From Terriglobales bacterium (GTDB lineage Bacteria; Acidobacteriota; Terriglobia; Terriglobales; Acidobacteriaceae), in assembly GCA_035691485.1 (NCBI GenBank), contig DASSIZ010000011.1:1-64000 (forward strand): 64,000 nt of DNA, in the 5' to 3' direction. A model generated the notes under the pieces. It had not been told where the DNA came from and did no database searches. It worked only from the letters and a program-made list of their open reading frames with translations. Below are positions 8,711-17,436 of the stretch, one piece after another. The translations under genes were made by a program, and so were the position numbers. Position 1 is the stretch's first letter, and each line of letters starts with the position of its first letter.

Positions 8711-9458
8711 ACTGCTCCAAAACTTCGTTGACGTCGCGCACCAAGTTCCTGATGTAGGAACGGCGATTCAGCAGGCTGATCATCTTGTCGCGCACCGGCT
8801 TGCGCTGCGCCTGGGATGCGTCCCCAGGAAGCGCGTCCCATTCATTCCAGTAGCCGCGCAATTCGTCCATGAGCGCATCATGCTTGGCCTGGAGATCGTT
8901 GCGCGTGCTTTCCACCTCGCGCAGCAGATCGGCGTCGCGATCACCCATCTTCTTGTTCATGCGCGCTTCTTCCAGTTGCATGTTCAATTCGAAAACTTCT
9001 TCCAGCAGTTCCGGGGGAATGACCTGCTTCTTTTCCTCGCCGGTCTGGCGCGCCTTGTCAGTGGCCGCCTTCGACTGCTCCTCCAACTGAACGCCTTCGA
9101 GCTTGAGCAGGTACTCGGTGCGCGCGATGGGATCGCGCAGAGTGCGGTAGGCGTCGTTGAGCTGCGAACTCTTCTCCAGGCTCCAGTGCTGCTCCTGGCC
9201 GGTGGCATGGGCGTAGACATCGGGGTGCAGCTTGCGGCTGAGCACGTAGAACTCGCGCTCCAGCACGGATGTGTCGAGGCTCAGCTTGCGGGGCAGGCCG
9301 AAGAAAGTGAAATAGTCCGTGGGCAAAGCGGGCTGCAGCTTGCCGCAGGAATTGCAGAAGTGTGCCGCGCGCATGTCGCCGCAGGACCAGCAGGCGTGCG
9401 TGATCTTGCCCTGGTCGATGAGCTGGAGCGCGGATTCGGGTTTGTTTCCGGTTGCCAT
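8709..9458 (-). CDS. hscB: Fe-S J-domain co-chaperone HscB with N-terminal zinc finger
   Basis: A 249-residue protein. Residues 23-38 hold two CxxC pairs (CWSC and CNSC) spaced as a zinc ribbon, directly followed by a J domain from about DYFTFFGLP (48) with the HPD triad at 78-80. The C-terminal three-helix part (about 125-249) resembles the IscU-binding domain and is longer than in E. coli HscB (about 171 residues in total). HscB delivers IscU to HscA and stimulates its ATPase. The N-terminal Cys pairs are absent from E. coli HscB but resemble those of eukaryotic HSC20. The C-terminal extension contains basic/acidic heptads that may form a coiled coil. Confidence 0.9.
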   Translation of the reverse strand: MATGNKPESALQLIDQGKITHACWSCGDMRAAHFCNSCGKLQPALPTDYFTFFGLPRKLSLDTSVLEREFYVLSRKLHPDVYAHATGQEQHWSLEKSSQLNDAYRTLRDPIARTEYLLKLEGVQLEEQSKAATDKARQTGEEKKQVIPPELLEEVFELNMQLEEARMNKKMGDRDADLLREVESTRNDLQAKHDALMDELRGYWNEWDALPGDASQAQRKPVRDKMISLLNRRSYIRNLVRDVNEVLEQ

Positions 9459-9466
9459 AATTCAAA

Positions 9467-9553
9467 AGCACTCAGCATTCAGCAGTCAGCATTAAGCCAG
9501 TCAAGCGGTCTTGCTCTGCAGGGCTGAATGCTGACGACTGACTGCCAAGTGCT
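9467..9553. repeat. inverted 7-bp arrays between iscA and hscB
   Basis: Left heptads such as AGCACTC and AGCATTC (9467-9493) face right heptads such as GCTGAAT and GCTGACG (about 9522-9553). The arms are complementary in large part and share unit sequence with the array between hscB and hscA. Confidence 0.7.
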
Positions 9554-9572
9554 CGGCAATTCCTCCCACGCC

Positions 9573-10013
9573 CTACGAAAACGAGGTCCCGCAACCGCAG
9601 GACTTGCTCGCGTTCGGATTGACGAACACGAAGCTCTGCTGCATCAGCGTCTCCTGGTAATCCAGGGTCATGCCGTGCAGGTAGATGAACGATTTGGGAT
9701 CGACGAAGACACGCACATCGCCAAACTGGAAGATGCGATCGCGCTCTCGCGGCTGCGTGTCGAAACGGATGTTGTACGTCAACCCGGAGCACCCGCCGCC
9801 CTGCACGCCCAGACGCAACCCGCCCTGCTCGGGCGAAATGCCTTCCTTCGCCATGGCGACTTTAATCTTGGCCAACGCGCGCTCAGTAACCTGGATGCCC
9901 TTGGCGGGCGGCGCAGCAAGCTTCTGCCCCGGCGGGGAGGGCTGTTGCCCACCGTCCAGCGACACCGCTGCCGAGGTCGCCTGGTCTGCCGGTTTGTCGG
10001 TCATAGTTGCCAT
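9573..10013 (-). CDS. iscA: A-type Fe-S carrier IscA/ErpA family
   Basis: A 146-residue HesB/IscA-family protein with the three ligand cysteines: Cys75 in GGGCSGLTY and Cys139/Cys141 in the C-terminal SCGCGTSF. The fold begins around residue 40 (IQVTERALAKIK); the first 38 residues are a Pro/Gln/Ala-rich extension not found in E. coli IscA (107 residues). It accepts clusters from IscU and passes them to apoproteins. Its place between iscU and hscB defines it as iscA, although sequence alone would also allow erpA. Confidence 0.9.
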   Translation of the reverse strand: MATMTDKPADQATSAAVSLDGGQQPSPPGQKLAAPPAKGIQVTERALAKIKVAMAKEGISPEQGGLRLGVQGGGCSGLTYNIRFDTQPRERDRIFQFGDVRVFVDPKSFIYLHGMTLDYQETLMQQSFVFVNPNASKSCGCGTSFS

Positions 10014-10027
10014 GATAGCGGGCTCTT

Positions 10028-10081
10028 ATTCGTTTGTCGTTGGGCCGAATTGCCATCGCCTATCGGCCAACAACCAGCGAC
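10028..10081. repeat. inverted 7-bp arrays between iscU and iscA
   Basis: Left units such as ATTCGTT and TGTCGTT (10028-10048) oppose right units CATCGCC, TATCGGC, CAACAAC and CAGCGAC (10054-10081, period 7). The arms are imperfectly complementary and end next to the iscU stop. Confidence 0.55.
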
Positions 10082-10085
10082 GTTG

Positions 10086-10526
10086 TTAGTCGCCCGCTTT
10101 CGCCATCGGCGCGTGCGCCTCGGCCGGGGCATGGCCCACGGCAACGCCGTTCTTCTTTTTCCAATCACCGATGGCGGCGCGGATAGCGTCCTCGGCCAAC
10201 ACCGAGCAGTGGATCTTGACCGGAGGCAGCGAGAGCTCGCGAACGATGTCCGTATTCTTGATAGCGAGCGCCTCGTCCACGGTCTTGCCCTTGACCCACT
10301 CGGTGGCCAGCGAAGAGGAAGCGATCGCCGATCCGCAACCGAACGTCTTGAACTTGGCGTCCTCGATGACCTTGGTCTCGGGGTTGACCTTGATCTGCAG
10401 CTTCATGACGTCGCCGCATTCGGGGGCGCCCACCAGGCCGGTGCCGACCGTCTGACTGCTCTTGTCCATGGAACCGACGTTGCGCGGGTTAGTGTAGTGG
10501 TCCAGTACCTTATCGCTGTATGCCAT
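10086..10526 (-). CDS. iscU: Fe-S scaffold protein IscU
   Basis: A 146-residue scaffold on which 2Fe-2S clusters are built from IscS sulfur and iron. All key parts are visible: Cys37 in GAPECGDVMK with the conserved Asp39, Cys64 in FGCGSAIASSS, the HscA recognition motif LPPVK at 100-104 and Cys107 in KIHCSVLAEDA. The last 18 residues (HAPAEAHAPMAKAGD-type) are a non-conserved tail. It lies 70 bases downstream of iscS. Confidence 0.96.
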   Translation of the reverse strand: MAYSDKVLDHYTNPRNVGSMDKSSQTVGTGLVGAPECGDVMKLQIKVNPETKVIEDAKFKTFGCGSAIASSSLATEWVKGKTVDEALAIKNTDIVRELSLPPVKIHCSVLAEDAIRAAIGDWKKKNGVAVGHAPAEAHAPMAKAGD

Positions 10527-10561
10527 TTTTTAACCTTCTCCTAAACTCGAAAACTCGTGTC

Positions 10562-10593
10562 CGTCTCTCAGTCGATCAGACGACTGGCAGACT
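10562..10593. repeat. 8-bp degenerate array between iscS and iscU
   Basis: Four octads such as AGTCGATC and AGACGACT lie just after the iscS stop. Units are partly complementary to each other, so local hairpins are possible. Confidence 0.5.
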
Positions 10594-10596
10594 TGT

Positions 10597-11853
10597 TTAC
10601 CCTTCCGCGGCCCAGCTCACGGTCTTGAGATCGATGCCTTCCTTGGCCATCTCGTAGAGCGGCGAGAGCTCGCGCAGCCGCTTGACGACGTCGATGACGC
10701 GCTCGGCCACGTAGTCCACTTCGGCCTCGGTGTTGAAGCGGCCGATGCCGAAACGAATGGAGCTATGCGCCAGGTCGTCGCCGGTTCCCAGAGCCTTCAA
10801 TACATAAGATGGCTCCAGGGTCGCGGAGGTGCAGGCCGAACCGCTGGAAACCGCGATGTCGTTGATGCCCATCAGCAGCGACTCGCCTTCCACGTAAGCG
10901 AAGCTGATATTCAGGTTATTGGGCAGGCGGTGCTCGATGGAACCGTTGATGAACACCTCGTCCAAATTGCCCATGATCTTTTCCTTAAGGCGATCGCGCA
11001 GGCCGGAGAGGCGCTTGCTTTCCTGCGGCATCTCCTCGTGACAGAGAGAGCAGGCCTTGCCGAGGCCGACGATGCCGGGGACATTGAGCGTTCCGCTGCG
11101 CATGCCGCGCTCGTGGCCGCCGCCGTCAATGATCGGCGACACCTGCACGCGCGGGTTCTTGCGGCGAACGTAGAGCGCGCCGACGCCCTTGGGGCCGTAC
11201 ATCTTGTGGCCGGAGATGGAGAGAAGATCGATGCCCATCTTCTGCACGTCGATGGGAATTTTGCCGACGGCCTGGGTGGCGTCGCTGTGAAAGAGCACGC
11301 CGCGCTCGTGACAGAGCTTGCCGATCTCCGCAATGGGCTGCAGCACGCCGATCTCGTTGTTGGCCGCCATCAGCGTGACCAGGATGGTCTTGTCGTCCAT
11401 GGCGCGCTTGAGATCATCCATGTCAACCCGGCCGTCCTTCATCACGGGAAGATACGTGACGCGGAAGCCGTACTTCTCCAGGCGCTTGCAGGTGTCCAGA
11501 ACCGCCTTGTGCTCGGTGACGGCGGTGATGATGTGGTTGCCCTTCTCGCGGTACATCTCGGCGACGCCCTTGATGGCGAGGTTGTCGCTCTCCGTGGCGC
11601 CGGAGGTGAAAATAATTTCCTTGGTGGTGGCGCCGACCAGCTTGGCAATGCGTTCGCGCGCCTGCTCCACGCCCTCTTCCGCGACCCAGCCGAACACGTG
11701 GTTGCGGCTGGCGGCGTTGCCGAACTTGTCGGTGAAGTAAGGCAGCATCTCTTCCAGAACCCGGGGATCAATCGGGGTGGTGGCGTGATTGTCCATGTAA
11801 ATGGGCAGCTTCACTTCGCCATGCCCGTTGTTTGTCGTCTGCTCGTTGCTCAT
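10597..11853 (-). CDS. iscS: cysteine desulfurase IscS
   Basis: A 418-residue class V PLP enzyme that takes sulfur from cysteine for Fe-S and tRNA thiolation pathways. It begins its fold with [16 protein letters not shown], has [12 protein letters not shown] (cofactor contact), the PLP lysine in [12 protein letters not shown] and the catalytic cysteine in [17 protein letters not shown], whose length marks it as IscS/NifS type I rather than SufS. It is second in the isc operon, directly after iscR. Confidence 0.96.
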   Translation of the reverse strand: MSNEQTTNNGHGEVKLPIYMDNHATTPIDPRVLEEMLPYFTDKFGNAASRNHVFGWVAEEGVEQARERIAKLVGATTKEIIFTSGATESDNLAIKGVAEMYREKGNHIITAVTEHKAVLDTCKRLEKYGFRVTYLPVMKDGRVDMDDLKRAMDDKTILVTLMAANNEIGVLQPIAEIGKLCHERGVLFHSDATQAVGKIPIDVQKMGIDLLSISGHKMYGPKGVGALYVRRKNPRVQVSPIIDGGGHERGMRSGTLNVPGIVGLGKACSLCHEEMPQESKRLSGLRDRLKEKIMGNLDEVFINGSIEHRLPNNLNISFAYVEGESLLMGINDIAVSSGSACTSATLEPSYVLKALGTGDDLAHSSIRFGIGRFNTEAEVDYVAERVIDVVKRLRELSPLYEMAKEGIDLKTVSWAAEG

Positions 11854-11871
11854 CGAATTCTCCGTCTGCAG

Positions 11872-11943
11872 GCTCTCAGCTGCCAGCTTTCAGTTATCAG
11901 CAACACCGTTTGGCTGAGAGCTGATTGCTGATAGCTGACAGCT
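11872..11943. repeat. inverted 7-bp arrays between iscR and iscS
   Basis: Left heptads such as AGCTGCC and AGCTTTC face right heptads GCTGAGA, GCTGATT, GCTGATA and GCTGACA. The core TTGCTGATA matches its opposite arm perfectly. The right arm touches the iscR stop codon, so a hairpin would form between the regulator and the structural genes. Confidence 0.7.
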
Positions 11944-12385
11944 ACGTTAACGTCACTAATTCTTCCGGTGTCACGGTTGACGTTGCGCCGTCCCCCATGT
12001 CGCCGATGGTGATCTTGCTCAAAACCTCTTCAATGCTCTGGCTGACCTTGCGCAGGGGCTCGCGGACCGTGCAGCGGCTGGTGTGTCCACACTCGCCGCG
12101 AGTGGTAACGCAGGAAGTCAGAAAGAGCGGGCCTTCAATGGCCCTGATGACCTCGAGGGCGGAAATTGCGCGCGCTTCGCGCGCCAGCATGTAACCGCCG
12201 TTGGTACCATGGTGCGAGGTCAACAGCCGAGCCTTGACCAGCTTTTGCAGGATCTTGGCCAGCAGTTCGGGCGGAATGCCATGCGCCTCGGCTATATCCT
12301 TGGCGCTAGCGGCGGAAACCCCGTTCTCCGCCAGGTAACGCATGGCGATCAGGCCGTAATCGGCCTTCTTGGTCAGCTTGAGCAC
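11942..12385 (-). CDS. iscR: Rrf2-family Fe-S cluster regulator IscR
   Basis: A 147-residue winged-helix regulator that senses 2Fe-2S status and represses the isc operon. The N-terminal DNA-binding part (LTKKADYGLIAMRYLAENG, then AKDIAEAHGIPPELLAKILQKL) is typical. The cluster ligands are seen as Cys92, Cys99 and Cys105, close to the spacing in E. coli IscR. The start is GTG 12385, preceded by AGAGGGA at a somewhat long distance. It is the first gene of the isc operon, so autoregulation is expected; a palindrome lies just upstream. Confidence 0.93.
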   Translation of the reverse strand: MLKLTKKADYGLIAMRYLAENGVSAASAKDIAEAHGIPPELLAKILQKLVKARLLTSHHGTNGGYMLAREARAISALEVIRAIEGPLFLTSCVTTRGECGHTSRCTVREPLRKVSQSIEEVLSKITIGDMGDGATSTVTPEELVTLT

Positions 12386-12407
12386 GCTAGGCCCGTCCCT
12401 CTAATTC

Positions 12408-12422
12408 CGACCATTTTGGTCG
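12408..12422. promoter_or_regulatory. candidate IscR operator
   Basis: The inverted repeat CGACCATTTTGGTCG has 6-bp arms and a 3-base centre. It lies 23 bases upstream of the iscR GTG and about 8 bases downstream of a possible -10 (TAAAAT, minus strand, 12430-12435), so a bound repressor would block transcription start. Rrf2 operators are often such palindromes flanked by A/T. It is assigned by position; binding is not shown. Confidence 0.5.
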
Positions 12423-12588
12423 TACATATATTTTAGACGCCGCAGGCGGCTGAAAGCAACACAAAACAGGGAACGGGGCAATGGCGGGGCGGAGTGTAAG
12501 TCGAAGCGCCCTAAACGGTTACGGAATGGCGATAAAAAAGGTCGGAATTTGTGGGATTGGGCTTGGCGCGGGGAGCGGGCCAGGCGTG

Positions 12589-13407
12589 TCAGAGCTGGAT
12601 TTCCATGCCTTCGGCGGCGGCGCGCACCTTGGGATAATGATCGCGGGCCGTCCTGACGATGGAGTCGATGCACTCGTCGCTATGGTCGGGATCGTGGTGG
12701 AAGAGGACGAGTTCCTTGCTACCGCTTTCCATCACGACGTTGATGGCTTCGCGCCAGTGACTGTGACCCCATCCGCGCTTTTTGGCTTCGTATTCTTCGG
12801 GCAAATACTGGGCGTCGTAGATGAGGATATCGGCGCCTTGGGCCAGCCGGCGCACATTCTTGTCGAAGATGGGATGGCCGGGTTCATTGTCGGTGGCGTA
12901 AACCAGCGTGCCTTCCTTGGTTTCAAGGCGGAAGCCGAGGCAGCCCTGGGGATGATTCAGCCACATGGATTGCACCACCGCATCGTCGAAGGCGATACGG
13001 TCTTCCTCGATGTCATAAAAATTGCGGTGGGCGGCCATTTCCGTCATGTCGACGGGAAAATACGGGTCGGCCATCTGCTCTTCGATGGCGCGCTGCAGAC
13101 CACGACTGCGGCTGGAGGAGTGAAAGAAGAAGTAATTGTCCTTGCTTTCGTAGAGCGGGCCGAAGAAAGGGATGCCTTGGATGTGGTCCCAATGAAAATG
13201 AGAGATGAAGATGTGGGCGTGGATGGGCTTGCCGTCGTATTCGCTGCTTAAAGATTTTCCCAGGTTGCGAAAACCGGTACCGCAATCGAAGACATACACG
13301 CTGCCGTTGACACGGACCTCGACACACGAGGTATTGCCCCCGTACCGCATGTTCTCCGGCTGGGGTGTCGGGGTGGAGCCCCGCACGCCCCAGAATTTCA
13401 CGTGCAT
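12589..13407 (-). CDS. MBL-fold metal-dependent hydrolase
   Basis: A 272-residue metallo-beta-lactamase-fold protein of the PhnP/ribonuclease-Z-like branch. It shows KFWGVRGSTPTP at the start, HFHWDH at 70-75 (HxHxDH), a middle His in WLNHPQG, Asp in YATDNEPG, a further GHSHW and a final HHDPDHSD. Such proteins are phosphodiesterases (cyclic nucleotide, cyclic phosphate or RNA 3' end); the substrate is not evident. Start ATG 13407 fits relatives; an in-frame TTG at 13431 would add 8 residues and has a slightly better-placed GGGA. About 200 bases separate it from iscR, so it is probably a separate unit. Confidence 0.82.
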   Translation of the reverse strand: MHVKFWGVRGSTPTPQPENMRYGGNTSCVEVRVNGSVYVFDCGTGFRNLGKSLSSEYDGKPIHAHIFISHFHWDHIQGIPFFGPLYESKDNYFFFHSSSRSRGLQRAIEEQMADPYFPVDMTEMAAHRNFYDIEEDRIAFDDAVVQSMWLNHPQGCLGFRLETKEGTLVYATDNEPGHPIFDKNVRRLAQGADILIYDAQYLPEEYEAKKRGWGHSHWREAINVVMESGSKELVLFHHDPDHSDECIDSIVRTARDHYPKVRAAAEGMEIQL

Positions 13408-13647
13408 GCGCCTCCGCTGCGCGTTCGACAAACATCCCGGCCGGCGTCAGGCCATAGGACGACGTGCGGTTTCGCTCGAAACCCCTAAAAATCGCGCAGT
13501 ACCGCAAGTATAAGCCAGTTTTCAACGGCAGCGGCACCCCCCGGGTCACAAAAGGCGCAGTTCCGAAGTAGTAAATAGAAGTGGTAAATAGAAGCAGTTG
13601 CGGGGAGGAGCGGCGGCAAGGAGGAGAGGCCCCAGCTCACGGCACCG

Positions 13648-13653
13648 TATAAT
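13648..13653 (+). promoter_or_regulatory. possible trpE -10 element
   Basis: A perfect TATAAT lies 27 bases before the trpE start codon. No good -35 is seen at the usual distance, and a REP-like fragment (13663-13678) lies between it and the gene. Confidence 0.35.
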
Positions 13654-13679
13654 CGCAGCTCTCGTCCTGAGCCGAAGCT

Positions 13680-15167
13680 GTGACCAAACTCATGCTCCGC
13701 CCCGAGTTGCCGGAATTCTTGCGGCTGGCAAAGACCGCCAGCCTGGTGCCGGTGGTGAAGTCGGTCAGCGCCGACTTGCTGACGCCCGTATCGGCGTTCC
13801 TGAATGTTGCCGCCAAGGAACCGCACGCGTTCCTGCTGGAATCGGTGGAAGGCGGGGAAAAGGTGGGACGCTACACGTTCCTGGGAGCGCGTCCGTACAT
13901 GCGGCTGATCGGACGAGGGGACGACGTGGTGCTGGAGCGCGGGCGAGGGCGCGAACAAAGGCAGGGCGGGGCAGTAAGCGTGCTACGCGAGTTGTTACGC
14001 CGGCACGTGCCCGCCAACGTGCCCGGGCTGCCGCCGTTCACCGCGGGCGCAGTTGGATATTTTGCTTACGACGCGGTGCGGAGCTTCGAACGCCTGCCGG
14101 AAAAAGCCAAGGACGATCTGCACGTTCCCGACTGCGTGCTGATGTTTTTCGACCGGGTGCTGGCCTTCGACCATGTGCGGCACCAGATCCACATCATCGC
14201 GTCCGCAGATGTATCGAGCGAAGACCCGCGCCGGGCCTACGATCGCGCCGCCCGCGACATCGCGCAACTGGAGCGGAAGCTGGCGCAAGGAGTGGCGCGC
14301 CGGAAGTTGGCGGCTACGTCGGCCTCCGCCGAGAAGAGGATCCAGCCCAAATCCGCGACGACGCGAGCGGACTTCCTGCGAGGTGTGCGGCGGGCCAAGG
14401 AGTACATCGCCGCCGGCGACGTCTTCCAAGTGGTGCTGTCGCAGCGTCTGGCGTTTGATCCCGGCGCCGCTGCCTTCGACATTTACCGCTCGCTGCGCAC
14501 GGTGAATCCGTCGCCATACATGTATTTTCTGCGGCTAGGCGAGATGACGGTGCTGGGCTCGTCACCGGAGATGCTGGTGCGGGTGGCGGGCAGAAAGCTC
14601 GACTACCGGCCGATCGCAGGCACGCTGCCGCGCGGCGCCGACGAGCAGGAAGACCTTCGGCTGGAAGAGAAGCTGCGCCAGGATGAAAAAGAGCGCGCCG
14701 AACACGTGATGCTGGTGGACCTGGGGCGCAACGACCTGGGCCGGGTCAGCGAGTACGGCTCGGTGCGGGTGCGCGACCTGATGTACGTGGAGCGCTACTC
14801 GCACGTCATGCACCTGGTTTCCGCGATTGAAGGGAAACTGCGCGGCAATCTCGACGCCCTCGATGCATTCGCGGCGTGTTTTCCCGCGGGCACGCTGACC
14901 GGCGCGCCCAAGGTGCGGGCGATGGAGATCATCGAAGAACTGGAACCCATGCGGCGGGGGGTGTACGGAGGCTCGGTGCTGTACGCGGACTTCGCGGGCA
15001 ACCTGGATTCCTGCATCGCTATTCGGACCATGCTGCTGAAGGGACGCAAGGCCTACGTCCAGGCAGGCGCGGGGATCGTGGCGGATTCCGTACCCGAGCG
15101 CGAGTTCGAAGAGTCGCTCAACAAAGCGCAGGCGCTAGTCCGGGCAGCAGAGTTGGCACAGTCGTAG
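13680..15167 (+). CDS. trpE: anthranilate synthase component I
   Basis: A 495-residue chorismate-using enzyme that makes anthranilate with the TrpG glutaminase, the first step to tryptophan. C-terminal catalytic blocks are intact: GDVFQVVLSQR, LGSSPEMLVRV, RPIAGTLPRGADEQED, DLGRNDLGRV, FPAGTLTGAPKVRAMEIIEELE and YVQAGAGIVADSVPEREFEE. The N-terminal region carries the feedback-type element LLESVEGGEKVGRYTFLG. Start is GTG 13680; an ATG at 13692 is possible. No trpG or other trp gene is adjacent, and a strong hairpin follows, so it is transcribed alone. Confidence 0.94.
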   Translation: MTKLMLRPELPEFLRLAKTASLVPVVKSVSADLLTPVSAFLNVAAKEPHAFLLESVEGGEKVGRYTFLGARPYMRLIGRGDDVVLERGRGREQRQGGAVSVLRELLRRHVPANVPGLPPFTAGAVGYFAYDAVRSFERLPEKAKDDLHVPDCVLMFFDRVLAFDHVRHQIHIIASADVSSEDPRRAYDRAARDIAQLERKLAQGVARRKLAATSASAEKRIQPKSATTRADFLRGVRRAKEYIAAGDVFQVVLSQRLAFDPGAAAFDIYRSLRTVNPSPYMYFLRLGEMTVLGSSPEMLVRVAGRKLDYRPIAGTLPRGADEQEDLRLEEKLRQDEKERAEHVMLVDLGRNDLGRVSEYGSVRVRDLMYVERYSHVMHLVSAIEGKLRGNLDALDAFAACFPAGTLTGAPKVRAMEIIEELEPMRRGVYGGSVLYADFAGNLDSCIAIRTMLLKGRKAYVQAGAGIVADSVPEREFEESLNKAQALVRAAELAQS

Positions 15168-15181
15168 GGTTCAATGAAAGT

Positions 15182-15208
15182 GGCCGGCAGAACCATACTC
15201 TGCCGGCC
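15182..15208. terminator. bidirectional hairpin between convergent genes
   Basis: Perfect 10-bp arms GGCCGGCAGA / TCTGCCGGCC with a 7-base loop lie between the convergent ends of trpE and the exported Asp/Arg/His-rich gene. There is no long T run on either strand, so it may act as a weak or factor-assisted terminator for both. Confidence 0.6.
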
Positions 15209-15234
15209 GATAAGAACGCCGAGGGTTATCACTG

Positions 15235-15651
15235 TTAGTGGCGGTCACCGTCGTGATCGCGGTAGCCGGTGTGGACTGGCCGCGCTCGATGAGTGACGAC
15301 CGGAGCGCAATCCGCTTTCTTCGGCTGACCCGGCGGAACATCACAATTTTTCCAACCGGTTTTGTGACCTTCCGACCAACCGCGCGGTTGCCCGTTGCGG
15401 CGGAGCATCGCGTTTTGGTGATGGTTGCGACGTTCGCGCTCACGGGCTTCGAGACGCTCGTGCTCCCGACGCTGATCGCGCCAGTGATCGCGCGCACGGT
15501 CACGGTCGTGATCGCGATCGCGATCGCCAACGATGTTGTGAGTTCCGGATCCCGCTTTATCGCGATCGTGGTCATTGTCGCGGGCCAGGGCGGTACCGGT
15601 GGCCAATGCGGCGCATATTGCTAATGAAGCCAAGAACTTGGTTTTTGTCAT
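15235..15651 (-). CDS. exported Asp/Arg/His-rich protein
   Basis: A 138-residue protein with a signal peptide (MTKTKFLASLAICAALATG, cleavage near ALA-RD). The next 60 residues are almost only Asp, Arg, His and Glu, including alternating DRDRDHDRDR and HERLEARERERRNHH; the underlying DNA is a run of GATCGC-like repeats. A more normal C-terminal part has two cysteines (NCDVPPG, ADCAPV). The composition suggests metal or polyanion binding in the periplasm, similar in style to RcnB-like proteins, but no family is assigned. ATG 15651 has GGAGG 4 bases upstream; the longer frame is rejected. Confidence 0.7.
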   Translation of the reverse strand: MTKTKFLASLAICAALATGTALARDNDHDRDKAGSGTHNIVGDRDRDHDRDRARDHWRDQRREHERLEARERERRNHHQNAMLRRNGQPRGWSEGHKTGWKNCDVPPGQPKKADCAPVVTHRARPVHTGYRDHDGDRH

Positions 15652-15841
15652 CCTGCCTCCGTCTGGGATATCTACAAAGCAGGGGGAGGGCCAAGACACC
15701 GAGGTACGTAAGTAGCTGAACATGCTTAAGTTGGGCAAAGCCCATTGGGATGGTTACCAGGCAGGAGTTGGTATTTTTTACACCTCGTCGTGTTCGCAAA
15801 TACGGTCTGCCATAGAGAATGCCTGATTCGCGAATCGTGGA

Positions 15842-17284
15842 TCAGGCCTGAAGCCGCGCGTGCTCGTAGGCGTGCGCGAGGCGGATCAGCGTGGTTTCGT
15901 CGAAGTGGCGGCCGAGAATCTGCAGGCCGATGGGCAGGCGGTCCTTCGATTCGCCGCAGGGCACGCTGATGCCGGGCACGCCGGCCAGGTCGGCGGTCAC
16001 GGTGTAGATGTCGGCAAGGTACATGGCGAGTGGGTCGTCGGATTTTTCGCCGAGCTTGAACGCAGGAGTGGGCGAGGTTGGCGTAACGATGGCGTCCACG
16101 CTCTGGAAGGCCTGCTCGAAATCTCGCGTGAGAAGAGTGCGGACGCGCTGGGCCTTGAGGTAATAGGCGTCGTAGTAGCCGGCGCTGAGAACGTAGGTGC
16201 CGAGCAGGATGCGGCGTTTGACCTCGGCGCCGAAGCCCTGGTCGCGGGAGAGGCGGTACATTTCCGAGAGCGTGCGCGCCTGCGTCGAGCGGAAGCCGTA
16301 GCGCACGCCATCGAAGCGGGCGAGGTTGGAGGAAGCTTCCGCGGTGGCGATCACGTAGTAAGTCGGGATGGCGTAGCGGGTGTGCGGCAACGAGATGGGC
16401 ACGACCTCGCAGCCGATCTGCGCCATCTTCTGGATGGCAGCTTCCACGGCGGCGCGCACTTCGGGATCGAGGCCTTCCCCGAAATATTCTTTGGGTACGC
16501 CAAGCCGAAGTCCTTGTATCGGCTTGCCAATTTCCTGCTCGTAATCGGGTACCGGCATGGGGGCGGAAGTGGAATCCAGCGGATCGCGCCCGGCGATGTG
16601 GCGCAGCAGGATGGCGGCGTCTTTCACCGTCTTGGTGAGCGGACCGATATGGTCAAGCGAGGAGGCAAAAGCGATGAGACCGTAGCGCGAGACGCGGCCG
16701 TACGTTGGCATCAGGCCGACGACGCCGCAGAAGGATGCTGGCTGGCGAATCGAGCCACCGGTGTCGGAGCCGAGCGCGGCAATGGCCATGCAGGAAGCCA
16801 CTGCCGCCGCCGAACCTCCCGACGATCCGCCAGGAACGCGCGCGAGATCGCGCGGGTTATGAACCGGGTAGTAGCCGGAGTTCTCGTTGGAGGAGCCCAT
16901 GGCGAACTCATCGCAGTTGGTCTTGCCGAGCACCACCGCGCCGGCAACTTCCAGACGCGCCACCGCAGTACAGTCGTAAGGGGAGACGAAGTTGCCCAGG
17001 ATTTTCGAGCCGGCAGTGGAGCGCACGCCGCGCATCATCATTACGTCCTTGATTGCGATGGGCACGCCGGCCAGCGGAGGCAGGGGATCGCCGCGGTCGG
17101 CGATGGCGTCAATGTGCGCGGCCTTTTCCAGTGCGCGCTCGCGGGTGAGGGTGAGGAAGGCGCAGATCTTTTCGTCGGCAGAGGCGATTTTCTTGTAGAA
17201 GCTCTCGGCCAGCGCAACCGCGCTGGTCTGCCGCTCGAGAACGGCGGTGCGGGCGGAGGCGACGGTGAGAAGGTCAATATCCAT
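15842..17284 (-). CDS. gatA: Asp/Glu-tRNA amidotransferase subunit A
   Basis: A 480-residue amidase-signature enzyme that releases ammonia from glutamine for correction of Glu-tRNA(Gln) and Asp-tRNA(Asn). The Ser-Ser-Lys triad is visible: Lys79 in IAIKD, the Ser of GGSSGGS (152-158) and Ser178 in GSDTGGS, with RQPASFCG just after. gatC lies upstream on the same strand; gatB is not in this window, so the complex is encoded at two loci. Confidence 0.95.
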   Translation of the reverse strand: MDIDLLTVASARTAVLERQTSAVALAESFYKKIASADEKICAFLTLTRERALEKAAHIDAIADRGDPLPPLAGVPIAIKDVMMMRGVRSTAGSKILGNFVSPYDCTAVARLEVAGAVVLGKTNCDEFAMGSSNENSGYYPVHNPRDLARVPGGSSGGSAAAVASCMAIAALGSDTGGSIRQPASFCGVVGLMPTYGRVSRYGLIAFASSLDHIGPLTKTVKDAAILLRHIAGRDPLDSTSAPMPVPDYEQEIGKPIQGLRLGVPKEYFGEGLDPEVRAAVEAAIQKMAQIGCEVVPISLPHTRYAIPTYYVIATAEASSNLARFDGVRYGFRSTQARTLSEMYRLSRDQGFGAEVKRRILLGTYVLSAGYYDAYYLKAQRVRTLLTRDFEQAFQSVDAIVTPTSPTPAFKLGEKSDDPLAMYLADIYTVTADLAGVPGISVPCGESKDRLPIGLQILGRHFDETTLIRLAHAYEHARLQA

Positions 17285-17325
17285 GGTCAGGAATAGTGCG
17301 CCATATTCGTGTGGCGTTTGACCTC

Positions 17326-17341
17326 AGCGGCTGAAGCCGCT
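17326..17341. repeat. REP-like palindrome upstream of gatA
   Basis: The sequence AGCGGCTGAAGCCGCT is a near-perfect palindrome in the gatC-gatA gap; about 35 bases on there is a degenerate partner containing ATGAAGCCGTG. This looks like a common intergenic palindrome. It may affect gatA expression but is not a terminator (no T run). Confidence 0.4.
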
Positions 17342-17436
17342 CCTTCTCAGACCCAATGCGGCGCGGATGAAGCCGTGCCCTTCCTAAAGCAGTCCGGGCT
17401 GGCTCGCCATGTTGAGACCGAGTTCTTTCACAAACC

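Noticed and set aside
10765-11931. 388-codon open frame antisense to iscS
   Set aside because: It mirrors a gene with full catalytic motifs; long antisense frames are expected in GC-rich DNA. The product shows no recognisable domain.
15860-17296. 478-codon open frame antisense to gatA
   Set aside because: Same reason: it lies over a complete gatA and has shadow-like composition.
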